Source of the DNA: Pseudomonadota bacterium
Lineage (GTDB): Bacteria; Pseudomonadota; Gammaproteobacteria; Xanthomonadales; Xanthomonadaceae
DNA length: 8,225 nt
Assembly (NCBI GenBank): GCA_023395465.1
Contig: JAEWZE010000012.1
Coordinates: forward strand, 1 to 8,225
Direction of reading: 5' to 3'
In this document: piece after piece, positions 1-6,681 of the stretch
Layout: each line of letters opens with the position of its first letter
Numbering within the stretch: position 1 is the stretch's first letter
Program-made: the position numbers and the translations under genes
Notes under the pieces: generated by a model
Databases searched by the model: none
What the model saw: only the letters and a program-made list of their open reading frames with translations
What the model was told of the DNA's origin: nothing

Positions 1-251
1 GCGACCACGCTCACGGTGCGGCGCTTCTTCGGACCCTTGACGCCGAACTCGACCTGGCCATCGACCAGCGCGAACAGCGTGTGGTCGCGACCCAGGCCCA
101 CGCCCGGACCCGGATGGAACTGGGTGCCGCGCTGGCGCACGATGATGTTGCCGGCCTCGATGGCCTGGCCGCCGAAGATCTTGACGCCCAGGTATTTCGG
201 GTTGGAGTCGCGGCCGTTGCGCGAGGAACCTACGCCCTTTTTATGTGCCAT
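1..251 (-). CDS. rpmA: 50S ribosomal protein L27 (3' end cut by window edge)
   Basis: This is bacterial ribosomal protein bL27, a component of the large subunit whose flexible N-terminus reaches the peptidyl transferase centre. The reading frame begins MAHKKGVGSSRNGRDSN and continues with the family hallmarks YLGVKIFGGQ, IIVRQRGT and HPGPGVGLGRDHTLFA, then the basic tail GPKKRRTVSVV. There are 83 complete codons before the window ends; the family is usually about 85 residues, so only a residue or a few and the stop are missing. The N-terminus begins directly with MAHKK, with no sign of the cleaved extension seen in Firmicutes. The start is fixed by a strong AAGGAG ribosome binding site that overlaps the rplU stop codon, so the two genes are a tight operon. 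By the usual gene order the next gene, outside the window, would be obgE; that is inference. Confidence 0.98.
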   Translation of the reverse strand, partial: MAHKKGVGSSRNGRDSNPKYLGVKIFGGQAIEAGNIIVRQRGTQFHPGPGVGLGRDHTLFALVDGQVEFGVKGPKKRRTVSVV

Positions 252-266
252 GACTGCTTCTCCTTA
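252..266 (-). promoter_or_regulatory. Ribosome binding site of rpmA overlapping the rplU stop
   Basis: On the minus strand the rplU stop codon TAA runs straight into GGAG, giving TAAGGAG as an extended Shine-Dalgarno sequence eight bases before the rpmA ATG. A ribosome finishing rplU therefore sits on the start signal of rpmA, which suits the need for equal amounts of L21 and L27. Confidence 0.85.
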
Positions 267-584
267 CTTCTTGTCGCCACCGGCAATGCCGGTGATCTCG
301 ATTTCGGTGTAATGCTGGCGATGGCCCTGCCGCTTCATGTGGTGCTTGCGGCGGCGGAACTTGATGATGCGCACCTTGTCGGCGCGGCCGTGGCCGACGA
401 CCTTGGCGCTGACGGTGGCGCCCTTGAGCGCATCGCCGACGGTCACGCCGTCGCTGCCGCCGAGCATCAGGATGTTGTCGAAGGTGATCTCGTTGCCGGC
501 TTCGGCCTCGAGCTTCTCGACGCGGAGCGTTTCGCCCTGCGTCACGCGGTATTGCTTACCGCCGGTGACCAGTACTGCGTACAT
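264..584 (-). CDS. rplU: 50S ribosomal protein L21
   Basis: This is ribosomal protein bL21, a 106-residue large-subunit protein that binds 23S rRNA. It starts MYAVLVTGGKQYRV, the standard L21 opening, and carries the C-terminal signature KVRIIKFRRRKHHMKRQGHR followed by QHYTEIEITGI. The length fits the family (about 103 residues) with a short GDKK tail. The frame stays open 18 codons further upstream, but the start at 584 is chosen because the protein family begins there and an AGAGG ribosome binding site sits just in front. Only 12 bases separate its stop from rpmA, and the rpmA ribosome binding site begins within the stop codon, so expression is probably coupled. The promoter must lie in the 75 bases between this gene and the LysR gene, or further upstream through that gene. 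Confidence 0.98.
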   Translation of the reverse strand: MYAVLVTGGKQYRVTQGETLRVEKLEAEAGNEITFDNILMLGGSDGVTVGDALKGATVSAKVVGHGRADKVRIIKFRRRKHHMKRQGHRQHYTEIEITGIAGGDKK

Positions 585-659
585 GTGGAGCCTCTGTCTG
601 TGTTCGGTTCTGTAGTTATTCTGTGTTCTGCACGCCATCGAGGGCGGACAGGAGCGGAA
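585..659 (-). promoter_or_regulatory. rplU leader/promoter region with repeated ACAGA motifs
   Basis: This 75-base gap between the LysR stop and the rplU start should contain the promoter and leader of the ribosomal operon. Read on the minus strand it holds a 9-base direct repeat, GAACACAGA, at 628-620 and again at 605-597, and further ACAGA or CAGA copies between and after them, ending at the AGAGG ribosome binding site. An AATAAC sequence after the first copy resembles a -10 box (4 of 6 matches), but no good -35 box stands at the right distance, so I do not call an exact promoter. No hairpin terminator for the LysR gene is visible here. Confidence 0.45.
597..628 (-). repeat. 9-bp direct repeat GAACACAGA, two copies 23 bp apart
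   Basis: The plus-strand sequence TCTGTGTTC occurs at 597-605 and 620-628, which is GAACACAGA on the transcribed-like strand of rplU. The copies start 23 bases apart, about two helical turns, and flank the AT-rich part of the leader. What reads them, if anything, is unknown. Confidence 0.6.
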
Positions 660-1628
660 TTATAGGGGTTTCAGCGACTTGCGCGCAAGCTGCCGGTCCA
701 CCACGGCGAGCGCCCCGCTCCCGGGCCCGGCCCAGGGCGGGTGGGCGAAGCTGCGCGCAAGGTACTCGACAAAGGCCCGGACCCGGGCCGGCACCAGGGC
801 TCGGCCCGGCATCACCGCATGCAGTCCGCCCGCCGGCGGGGGATGGTCGGGCAGGACCACCCGCAGGCGACCCTGCGCCAGGTCCCGGTGGACGTGCCAC
901 AGCGAGTGCATCGCGATCCCCAGGCCCGCCACCGCCGCCTCGCGCAGGACCTCGCCGTAGTTGCTCTCGAAGCGGCCGCGCACCCTGACCGCCACCGGCG
1001 CGCCGTCCGGACCGGCCAGGCGCCAAGTGTCCTGGCGGCCGTCGCGGCCGGTGAGCACCAGGCAATCGTGCGCGCACAGATCCGCGGGCGTGGCCGGCAT
1101 CCCGCGCCGATCCAGGTAGTCGGGGGAGGCGCACAGCACCCGGTCGTTGCTCGCGAGCTGGCGCGAGACCAGGGTCGAATCGTGCAGCCGGCCGATCCGG
1201 ATCGCGACGTCGTAGCCGTCGCCGACCAGGTCGACGACGCGGTCGTCCAGGTCGAGGCTGATCCGCAACCCCGGATGCGCGTCCAGGAAGCCCGGCAGCA
1301 GCGGCGCGATGTACTGGCGCCCGAACGAGGCCGGGGCGGTCACCCGCAGGGTGCCGCAGACTTCGCCACCGCCGCTTCGCAGCCGGTCGCCCAGCAGCGC
1401 CAGCTCCTCCACCAGCGCGCGGCCCTCCTGCGCCAGCGCCAGGCCCTCGGGCGTGGGATGCAGCCGGCGCGTGGTCCGGTGGAGCAGGCGCACGCCGAGT
1501 TCGCGCTCCAGCCGCTTGAGCCGCTGGCTGGCCACGGCCACCGAGAGGTCCATGTGCCGGGCGGCGGCGCTGATCGAACCCAGGTCCAGCACCTGCAGGA
1601 ACAGGGCGATGTCGCCGATGCGATCCAC
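660..1628 (-). CDS. LysR-family transcriptional regulator (CrgA/DmlR-like)
   Basis: A 322-residue LysR-type DNA-binding regulator. Residues 1-60 form the winged helix-turn-helix, with the typical core SISAAARHMDLSVAVASQRL followed by KRLERELGVRLLHRTTRR. From about residue 92 the effector-binding domain begins (GTLRVTAPASFG, then DGYDVAIRIGRL and SPDYLDRRG), the pattern of the CrgA/DmlR/AaeR-like branch. The start is set at a GTG because the family begins at this point (DRIGDIALFLQVLDLGS); a weak GGAAG lies ten bases ahead. The open frame extends to 1877 but that part looks like shadow coding over the divergent reductase. Regulators of this kind often repress or activate the divergent neighbour and themselves, so the aldo/keto reductase operon is the likely target. 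The effector is not predictable. The tail after about residue 300 is slightly longer than usual. Confidence 0.92.
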   Translation of the reverse strand: MDRIGDIALFLQVLDLGSISAAARHMDLSVAVASQRLKRLERELGVRLLHRTTRRLHPTPEGLALAQEGRALVEELALLGDRLRSGGGEVCGTLRVTAPASFGRQYIAPLLPGFLDAHPGLRISLDLDDRVVDLVGDGYDVAIRIGRLHDSTLVSRQLASNDRVLCASPDYLDRRGMPATPADLCAHDCLVLTGRDGRQDTWRLAGPDGAPVAVRVRGRFESNYGEVLREAAVAGLGIAMHSLWHVHRDLAQGRLRVVLPDHPPPAGGLHAVMPGRALVPARVRAFVEYLARSFAHPPWAGPGSGALAVVDRQLARKSLKPL

Positions 1629-1633
1629 GATTC

Positions 1634-1648
1634 TCAATCTTCCATTGA
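1634..1648. promoter_or_regulatory. Candidate LysR operator, TCAAT-N5-ATTGA inverted repeat
   Basis: A perfect 5-bp inverted repeat, TCAAT then CTTCC then ATTGA, lies five bases in front of the LysR start codon. An interrupted symmetry with A/T-rich half sites fits the general form of LysR boxes, although the classic T-N11-A spacing is seen here as T-N13-A. It overlaps the TTGAAA that might serve the divergent operon. Its position suggests autoregulation; binding is inference. Confidence 0.4.
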
Positions 1649-1740
1649 AACTGCATCGCCAGTCTGTCGGTTTTTCGAAGCGACGCAAGCCGGGATAGTG
1701 CCGCACACCCCGCGACACGCACGCGGCCCGCCCGTCCCGA

Positions 1741-1746
1741 GAGGAG
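1741..1746 (+). promoter_or_regulatory. Ribosome binding site of the aldo/keto reductase
   Basis: GAGGAG stands seven bases before the ATG at 1754. It is the strongest Shine-Dalgarno sequence among the metabolic genes on this strand and supports the chosen start. Confidence 0.8.
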
Positions 1747-1753
1747 ACTTCGC

Positions 1754-2809
1754 ATGCAATATCGCCACCTCGGCGCCTCCGGCCTCCGGGTGTCCGCGCT
1801 GGGCTTCGGCGCCGGCACCTTTGCCGGCACCGGGCCGCTGTTCTCGGCCTGGGGCGATACCGGCGAGCGCGAGGCACGGCGCCTGGTCGACATCGCCCTG
1901 GCCGCCGGCATCAACTTCTTCGATACCGCCGACGTGTATTCGGACGGCGCGTCCGAGCGCGTCCTCGGCGCCGCCCTCAAGGGCCGGCGCGACCAGGTGG
2001 TGCTGTCGACCAAGACCGGCCTGCGCCTGGGCGACGGCATCAACGACGCCGGCGCCTCGCGCCATCGCCTCCTGCGCGCCGTCGACGCCTCGCTGCGGCG
2101 GCTGGGCACCGACTACATCGACCTGCTGCAGCTGCACGCCTTCGACGCCCGCACCCCGCTTGAGGAAACGCTGGCCACGCTCGACGGGCTGGTGCGCGCG
2201 GGCAAGGTGCGCTACCTCGGGGTGTCGAACTTCTCGGGCTGGCAGCTGATGAAGGCGCTGGCGATCGCCGACCACCGCGACCACGCCCGCCCGGTCGCGC
2301 ACCAGGCCTACTATTCGCTGATCGGCCGCGATTACGAATGGGAGCTGATGCCGCTCGGCCTCGACCAGGGGGTGGATGCGGTGGTGTGGAGTCCGCTCGG
2401 CTGGGGCCGGCTGACCGGCCGGATCCGCCGTGGACAACCGCCGCCGCCCGGCAGCCGCCTGCACGCCACGGAGGCGTTCGCGCCCCCGGTCGAGGTCGAA
2501 CGCCTGTACCGCGTCACCGATGCGCTCGACGCCGTCGCCGAGGAGACCGGCCGGCCGGTGCCGCAGGTGGCGCTCAACTGGCTGCTGCAGCGGCCGGGCG
2601 TGGCCACCGTCCTGGTCGGCGCGCGCAACGCGCAGCAGCTCGAACAGAATCTCGGCGCAGCGGACTGGTCGCTGTCACCGGCGCAGATGGCCCGGCTCGA
2701 CGCGGCCAGCAGCGTCCCGACGCCTTATCCCTACTATCCCTACTGGAACGGCATGTTCGCCGAGCGCAATCCTCCCCCGGTCCCACCCCACCGCGAGCCC
2801 ACGCCATGA
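1754..2809 (+). CDS. Aldo/keto reductase, YajO-like
   Basis: A 351-residue cytoplasmic aldo/keto reductase, a TIM-barrel enzyme that reduces aldehydes or ketones with NADPH. The start MQYRHLGASGLRVSALGFG is the usual opening of the family. The catalytic tetrad is intact: Asp57 (in FFDTADVYSDG), Tyr62, Lys87 (LSTKTG) and His128 (LLQLHAFD). The segment GKVRYLGVSNFS at about 150-161 and the C-terminal cofactor segment VLVGARNAQQLEQNL are also typical. Overall pattern resembles E. coli YajO and related AKR11/12 members; the substrate cannot be told from sequence. The C-terminal end (PYPYYPYWNG and a Pro-rich tail) is somewhat extended. It is the first gene after the divergent LysR regulator and overlaps the next dehydrogenase by four bases, so the two are almost certainly co-transcribed and translationally coupled. 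Confidence 0.95.
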   Translation: MQYRHLGASGLRVSALGFGAGTFAGTGPLFSAWGDTGEREARRLVDIALAAGINFFDTADVYSDGASERVLGAALKGRRDQVVLSTKTGLRLGDGINDAGASRHRLLRAVDASLRRLGTDYIDLLQLHAFDARTPLEETLATLDGLVRAGKVRYLGVSNFSGWQLMKALAIADHRDHARPVAHQAYYSLIGRDYEWELMPLGLDQGVDAVVWSPLGWGRLTGRIRRGQPPPPGSRLHATEAFAPPVEVERLYRVTDALDAVAEETGRPVPQVALNWLLQRPGVATVLVGARNAQQLEQNLGAADWSLSPAQMARLDAASSVPTPYPYYPYWNGMFAERNPPPVPPHREPTP

Positions 2810-3822
2810 AAGCCATCGCCCTCACCCGCTACCTGCCCATCGACGACCCGCAGTCGCTGTTCGATGTCGAACTCGATCCGCCCGTCGCGCAGGGTCGCGA
2901 CCTGCTGGTGCGCGTCGAAGCGGTCTCGGTGAATCCGGTCGATACCAAGGTGCGCGCGCCGAAGCCGCAGGTCGAAGCGCAACCGAAGGTGCTGGGCTAC
3001 GACGCGGCCGGGGTGGTCGAGGCGGTCGGCGCGGAGGTCACGATGTTCCGTCCCGGCGACGCGGTCTACTACGCCGGCGACATCACCCGCCCCGGCAGCA
3101 ACGCGCAGCTGCAGCTGGTCGACGAGCGCATCGTCGCGCGCAAGCCCGGCTCGCTCGATTTCGCGCAGGCCGCGGCCCTGCCGCTCACCGCGCTCACCGC
3201 CTGGGAACTGCTGTTCGAGCGCATGGGCTATGCCTTCGAAGGCGGCGGCGCCGGCAGGATCCTGCTGGTCATCGGCGGCGCCGGCGGCGTGGGTTCGATC
3301 GCGATCCAGCTGGCGCGCCTGGCCGGCTTCACCGTGGTCGCGACCGCGTCGCGCGAGGAGACGGCACAGTGGTGCCGTGAACTCGGCGCCAGCCACGTCG
3401 TCGACCATCGCCAGCCGCTGGCGCCGCAACTGCAGGCGCTGGGCTTCGAGCACGTCGATGCCGCGCTCAACCTCGCCGACACCGACCGCTACTGGACCGA
3501 ACTGGGCGAACTGCTGGCGCCGCAGGGCCACGTGGGCCTGATCGTCGAGCCGGCCGGCGCGCTGCGCATCGGCGACCCCTACAAGGCCAAGTGCATCGGC
3601 ATCCACTGGGAAATGATGTTCGCGCGGGCGCGCTACCGCACCGCCGACATGGATGAGCAGGGTCGTATCCTGGCGCGCGTGGCTGCCCTGGTCGATGAAG
3701 GGCGGCTGCGCGGCACGCTGCGCGAGACGCTCTCGCCGATCGACGCGGCCAACCTGCGTGAAGCGCATCGCCGCCTCGAATCCGGACGCAGCATCGGCAA
3801 GCTCGCGCTGGCCGGCTGGTAG
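2806..3822 (+). CDS. Zinc-free medium-chain dehydrogenase / NADPH:quinone reductase-like
   Basis: A 338-residue medium-chain dehydrogenase/reductase of the group often annotated as zinc-binding alcohol dehydrogenase family protein. The N-terminal GroES-like domain covers about residues 1-125 (VRVEAVSVNPVDTKVR, LGYDAAGVVEAVG, PGDAVYYAG). The Rossmann domain shows the nucleotide motif GGAGGVGSIAIQLAR at 157-171. No cysteine is present at the catalytic or structural zinc positions; the only cysteines are Cys190 and Cys263, so the enzyme should work without metal, like quinone reductases and enone reductases of this superfamily. The start overlaps the preceding stop as ATGA, which couples its translation to the aldo/keto reductase. 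Together they suggest reduction of a reactive carbonyl or quinone under control of the divergent LysR protein; the actual substrate is unknown. Confidence 0.93.
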   Translation: MKAIALTRYLPIDDPQSLFDVELDPPVAQGRDLLVRVEAVSVNPVDTKVRAPKPQVEAQPKVLGYDAAGVVEAVGAEVTMFRPGDAVYYAGDITRPGSNAQLQLVDERIVARKPGSLDFAQAAALPLTALTAWELLFERMGYAFEGGGAGRILLVIGGAGGVGSIAIQLARLAGFTVVATASREETAQWCRELGASHVVDHRQPLAPQLQALGFEHVDAALNLADTDRYWTELGELLAPQGHVGLIVEPAGALRIGDPYKAKCIGIHWEMMFARARYRTADMDEQGRILARVAALVDEGRLRGTLRETLSPIDAANLREAHRRLESGRSIGKLALAGW

Positions 3823-3867
3823 CCGCCGGACGACACCGCCGCGCCTCCAGCGCAACACAGCGACGCG

Positions 3868-3886
3868 TGGCGCGAACGCCGCGCCA
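3868..3886. other. Inverted repeat (7-bp stem, 5-base loop) between dehydrogenase and membrane protein genes
   Basis: TGGCGCG, loop AACGC, then CGCGCCA forms a perfect 7-bp GC-rich hairpin 45 bases after the dehydrogenase stop and 26 bases before the next gene. There is no T-tract after it, so it is not a standard intrinsic terminator; it may stabilise or attenuate the transcript, or be a chance result of high GC. Confidence 0.35.
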
Positions 3887-3912
3887 GCCGCGATCCAACG
3901 ACAATCCCCACC

Positions 3913-4530
3913 ATGACAAACCCTCCCCTGCTGGCGCTTCGGCTGGCCAAGCTGCTGGTCGGCCTGTTCCTCTACGGCATCGCCATGAGCCTGATGGTGC
4001 GCGCCGGCATCGGCGTCGCGCCCTGGGACGTGCTCACCCAGGGGATGGTGCGCCAGACCGGGCTGTCGTTTGGCCTGCTCACCTGCCTGATCGGCGTGGC
4101 GGTGCTGCTGCTGTGGTGGCCGCTGCGACAGCGTCCCGGCCTGGGCACGGTGCTCAACGCGCTGCTGATCGGCCCCAGCGCGCAGCTCGGCCTCTGGTTG
4201 CTGCCGCAGTTCAGCGGGTGGTGGCAGCAGGGACTGGCGTTCAGCGCGGGCCTGGGCCTGCTGGCGCTGGCCACCGGGCTGTATATCGGCGCGCACTTCG
4301 GTCCCGGTCCGCGCGATGGGCTGATGACCGGGCTGCACGCACGCCTGGGCTGGCCGATCTGGGCCGCGCGCACCGGCGTCGAAGGTTCGGTGCTGCTGAC
4401 GGGCTGGTGGCTGGGCGGGACCGTGGGCCTGGGTACCCTGGCCTTCGCGCTGCTGATCGGCCCGCTGGTCGCGCGCACCCTGCCCTGGTGCGAGACGCGG
4501 CTGCCGCTGGCGCAGGCTGCGACGGCCTGA
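3913..4530 (+). CDS. YczE/YyaS/YitT-family integral membrane protein
   Basis: A 205-residue, very hydrophobic inner-membrane protein with about five or more predicted transmembrane segments, roughly at residues 11-30, 52-69, 78-98, 107-128 and 157-188. The family mark GIGVAPWDVLTQGM at 32-45 appears, and a second similar stretch, FGPGPRDGLMTGL at 129-141, gives the internal two-fold repeat typical of YczE/YitT proteins. The biochemical role of this family is not established; it is usually described as an uncharacterised membrane or possible transport protein. No good Shine-Dalgarno sequence precedes the ATG at 3913. The 90-base gap from the dehydrogenase leaves it open whether it belongs to that operon. 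The last residues after about 192 are probably cytoplasmic or disordered. Confidence 0.88.
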   Translation: MTNPPLLALRLAKLLVGLFLYGIAMSLMVRAGIGVAPWDVLTQGMVRQTGLSFGLLTCLIGVAVLLLWWPLRQRPGLGTVLNALLIGPSAQLGLWLLPQFSGWWQQGLAFSAGLGLLALATGLYIGAHFGPGPRDGLMTGLHARLGWPIWAARTGVEGSVLLTGWWLGGTVGLGTLAFALLIGPLVARTLPWCETRLPLAQAATA

Positions 4531-4605
4531 CCCACGGCGGCGGCGACTTGCCGCGGCGCCCGATTCGCGGCATCGTGCGCGATCCATACGCCAGCGTATT
4601 CTCTC
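4531..4605 (+). promoter_or_regulatory. fadH upstream region; possible -10 box next to the start codon
   Basis: This 75-base gap has no Shine-Dalgarno sequence near the fadH start. Instead TATTCT at 4597-4602 lies right before the ATGATG at 4606-4611. If it acts as a -10 box, transcription would begin at about the second ATG and the message would be leaderless. No good -35 box is seen 16-18 bases upstream, and no fatty-acid regulator site could be recognised. Confidence 0.3.
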
Positions 4606-6639
4606 ATGATGGCCGCCAGCGACGCCCAGCCCTACCCGCACCTGTTCGCGCCGCTCGACCTGGGCTTCACCACGCTGCGCAACCGCGTGCTGATGGGTTC
4701 GATGCATACCGGCCTGGAAGATCGCAAGCGCGACTTCCCCAGGCTCGCCGCATACTTCGCCGAGCGCGCCGCGGGTGGCGTGGCGCTGATCGTGACGGGC
4801 GGCTTCTCTCCCAATTTCGAAGGCTGGCTGACGCCCTTCGCCAGCCGCCTGGCCTGGCCCTGGGAGGCGCGCAAGCACCGCCAGGTCACCGGGGCCGTGC
4901 ACGACCATGGCGCGAAGATCTGCCTGCAGCTGCTGCATGCGGGCCGCTACGCCTATCACCCGCTGTCGGTGGCGCCGTCGAAGGTCAAGGCGCCGATCAA
5001 TCCCTTCACTCCGCGCGCCCTGTCCGCGCGCGGGATCGAGCGCACCATCGACGCCTACGCCACCGCCGCCAGGCTCGCACGCGATGGCGGCTACGACGGC
5101 GTCGAGGTGATGGGTTCGGAAGGCTATCTGATCAACCAGTTCCTCAGCGCGCGCACCAATCGCCGCGATGACGCCTGGGGCGGCGATGTCGCCGCGCGGA
5201 TGCGCTTCGCCACCGAGATCGTGCGCCGCGTGCGCGAGGCCTGCGGAGCGGACTTCATCATCATCTACCGGCTGTCGATGCTGGAACTGGTGCCGGAAGG
5301 TTCGGACTGGAACGAGATCGTGCAGCAGGCGCGCGCGATCGAGGCGGCCGGCGCGACGATCATCAACACCGGCATCGGCTGGCACGAGGCGCGCGTGCCG
5401 ACTATCGCCACCTCGGTGCCGCGCGCAGCGTTCGCCGGCGTGACCGCCAAGCTCAGGCCGCACGTGGCGCTGCCGCTGGTGGCAACCAACCGCATCAACA
5501 TGCCCGACGTCGCCGAAGCCATCCTCGCCTCCGGCGGTGCCGACATGGTGTCGATGGCGCGGCCGCTGCTCGCCGATCCCGAATGGGTGAACAAGGCGCG
5601 CGCCGGCACGCCGCAGGCGATCAACACCTGTATCGCCTGCAACCAGGCCTGCCTGGACCACGTGTTCCAGCGCAAGACCGCCAGCTGCCTGGTCAATCCG
5701 CGCGCCTGCGCCGAGACCGAACTGAACTACCTGCCCGTGGCCGTGCGCAAGCGCGTGGCCGTGGTCGGCGCCGGTCCCGCCGGCCTCGCCTGCGCGACGG
5801 TCGCGGCGCAGCGCGGCCATGAAGTCGTGCTGTTCGATCGCGCCGACCGCATCGGCGGCCAGTTCAACCTCGCCTGGAAGATCCCGGGCAAGGAAGAGTT
5901 CGGCGAGACCCTGCGCTGGTTCGACCATCGCATCCGCGAAACCGGCGTGGCGCTGCGCCTGTCCACTGACGCGACGCCGGAGATGCTGTCGGGCTTCGAC
6001 GAGATCGTGCTGGCCACGGGCGTGAACCCGCGCCAGGTCGATTTCGAAGGCCACGATCATCCCAAGGTCGTGGGCTATCTGGACGTGCTGCGCGGGGACA
6101 TCGTGCCCGGGCGCCGCGTCGCGATCGTGGGCGCCGGCGGCATCGGCTTCGACGTGGGCGAGTTCCTCGTGCAGGAAGGCGCCTCGCCCAGCCTGGATGT
6201 CGGCCAGTGGATGGCCGAATGGGGCGTGGATCCGGCGTTCGAAAGCGCCGGCGGATTGCGCCCGCCCAAGGTCGCGCCGCCACCGCGCGAGATCTGGTTG
6301 CTGCAGCGCAGCCCGGGGCGTCCCGGCGCCCGCCTGGGCAAGACCACCGGCTGGATCCACCGCAGCACGCTCAAGCACAAGGGCGTGCGGATGATCGGCG
6401 GCGTCGAATACTTGGCTGTCGACGACGAAGGTTTCCACCTGCGCGTGGATGGCCAGCCGCAGCTGCTGCCGGTGGACCACGTGGTGGTCTGCGCCGGGCA
6501 GGAACCCCGGCGCGACCTGCTCGAACCCCTGCAGGCAGCCGGGCACCGGGTCCACCTGATCGGCGGCGCCGACGTGGCCGCCGAGCTCGACGCCAAGCGG
6601 GCGATCGCCCAGGCCTGCCGGCTGGCAGCGTCCCTGTGA
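4606..6639 (+). CDS. fadH: NADPH-dependent 2,4-dienoyl-CoA reductase
   Basis: This enzyme reduces 2,4-dienoyl-CoA esters during beta-oxidation of unsaturated fatty acids, passing electrons from NADPH through FAD, a 4Fe-4S cluster and FMN. The 677 residues match the E. coli FadH plan (about 672). The N-terminal TIM barrel (1-370) opens LFAPLDLGFTTLRNRVLMGS and holds the catalytic Tyr174 (GSEGYLINQF) and His260 (NTGIGWHEAR). The cluster ligands are Cys342, Cys345, Cys349 and Cys361, with the same spacing as in E. coli. The C-terminal half has the FAD motif VGAGPAG at 387-393 and the NADPH motif VGAGGIGFD at 508-516, then LGKTTGWIHR and VVVCAGQEP. All key residues are present, so it should be active. 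The start could be either of two adjacent ATGs. No ribosome binding site is visible. Confidence 0.97.
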   Translation: MMAASDAQPYPHLFAPLDLGFTTLRNRVLMGSMHTGLEDRKRDFPRLAAYFAERAAGGVALIVTGGFSPNFEGWLTPFASRLAWPWEARKHRQVTGAVHDHGAKICLQLLHAGRYAYHPLSVAPSKVKAPINPFTPRALSARGIERTIDAYATAARLARDGGYDGVEVMGSEGYLINQFLSARTNRRDDAWGGDVAARMRFATEIVRRVREACGADFIIIYRLSMLELVPEGSDWNEIVQQARAIEAAGATIINTGIGWHEARVPTIATSVPRAAFAGVTAKLRPHVALPLVATNRINMPDVAEAILASGGADMVSMARPLLADPEWVNKARAGTPQAINTCIACNQACLDHVFQRKTASCLVNPRACAETELNYLPVAVRKRVAVVGAGPAGLACATVAAQRGHEVVLFDRADRIGGQFNLAWKIPGKEEFGETLRWFDHRIRETGVALRLSTDATPEMLSGFDEIVLATGVNPRQVDFEGHDHPKVVGYLDVLRGDIVPGRRVAIVGAGGIGFDVGEFLVQEGASPSLDVGQWMAEWGVDPAFESAGGLRPPKVAPPPREIWLLQRSPGRPGARLGKTTGWIHRSTLKHKGVRMIGGVEYLAVDDEGFHLRVDGQPQLLPVDHVVVCAGQEPRRDLLEPLQAAGHRVHLIGGADVAAELDAKRAIAQACRLAASL

Positions 6640-6653
6640 CGGCGCAACCCGGC

Positions 6654-6681
6654 CCGACGGGGCGGCGGGATCCCGCGTCGG
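6654..6681. terminator. Possible hairpin after fadH, without T-tract
   Basis: Fifteen bases after the fadH stop, CCGACG at 6654-6659 can pair with CGTCGG at 6676-6681, and the inside holds the perfect palindrome CGGGATCCCG at 6666-6675. The structure could mark the end of the fadH transcript, but no run of T follows, so factor-independent termination is doubtful. Confidence 0.35.

Larger units (their letters stand above)
1629..1753. promoter_or_regulatory. Divergent promoter region between LysR gene and reductase operon
   Basis: This 125-base gap separates two divergent genes and should hold both promoters. It contains a TTGAAA at 1645-1650 that looks like a plus-strand -35 box, but there is no good -10 box at normal spacing; GATAGT at 1694-1699 is a weaker -10 candidate without a clear -35. 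The right part (about 1700-1740) is GC-rich and featureless up to the reductase ribosome binding site. The AT-richest part, 1629-1680, is where an operator would be expected. Confidence 0.5.

Noticed and set aside
585..638. 18-residue N-terminal extension of L21
   Set aside because: L21 proteins start MYAVLVTGG, and the ribosome binding site fits the ATG at 584.
1629..1877. N-terminal extension of the LysR protein up to an ATG at 1877
   Set aside because: The extension is Arg-rich without family match and overlaps the divergent reductase gene; LysR proteins begin at about the GTG at 1628.
741..2249. A 502-codon plus-strand open frame opposite the LysR gene and across the reductase start
   Set aside because: It overlaps the whole of a well-supported LysR gene and the first part of the aldo/keto reductase in another frame, and shows no domain.
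2740..6555. A 1271-codon open frame on the minus strand running opposite three genes
   Set aside because: The dehydrogenase, membrane protein and fadH genes happen to share one plus-strand frame, and this minus frame is codon-aligned with them. Its stops would need TTA, CTA or TCA codons in those genes, which a GC-rich genome hardly uses. The translated product is compositionally odd and the plus-strand genes have clear families.
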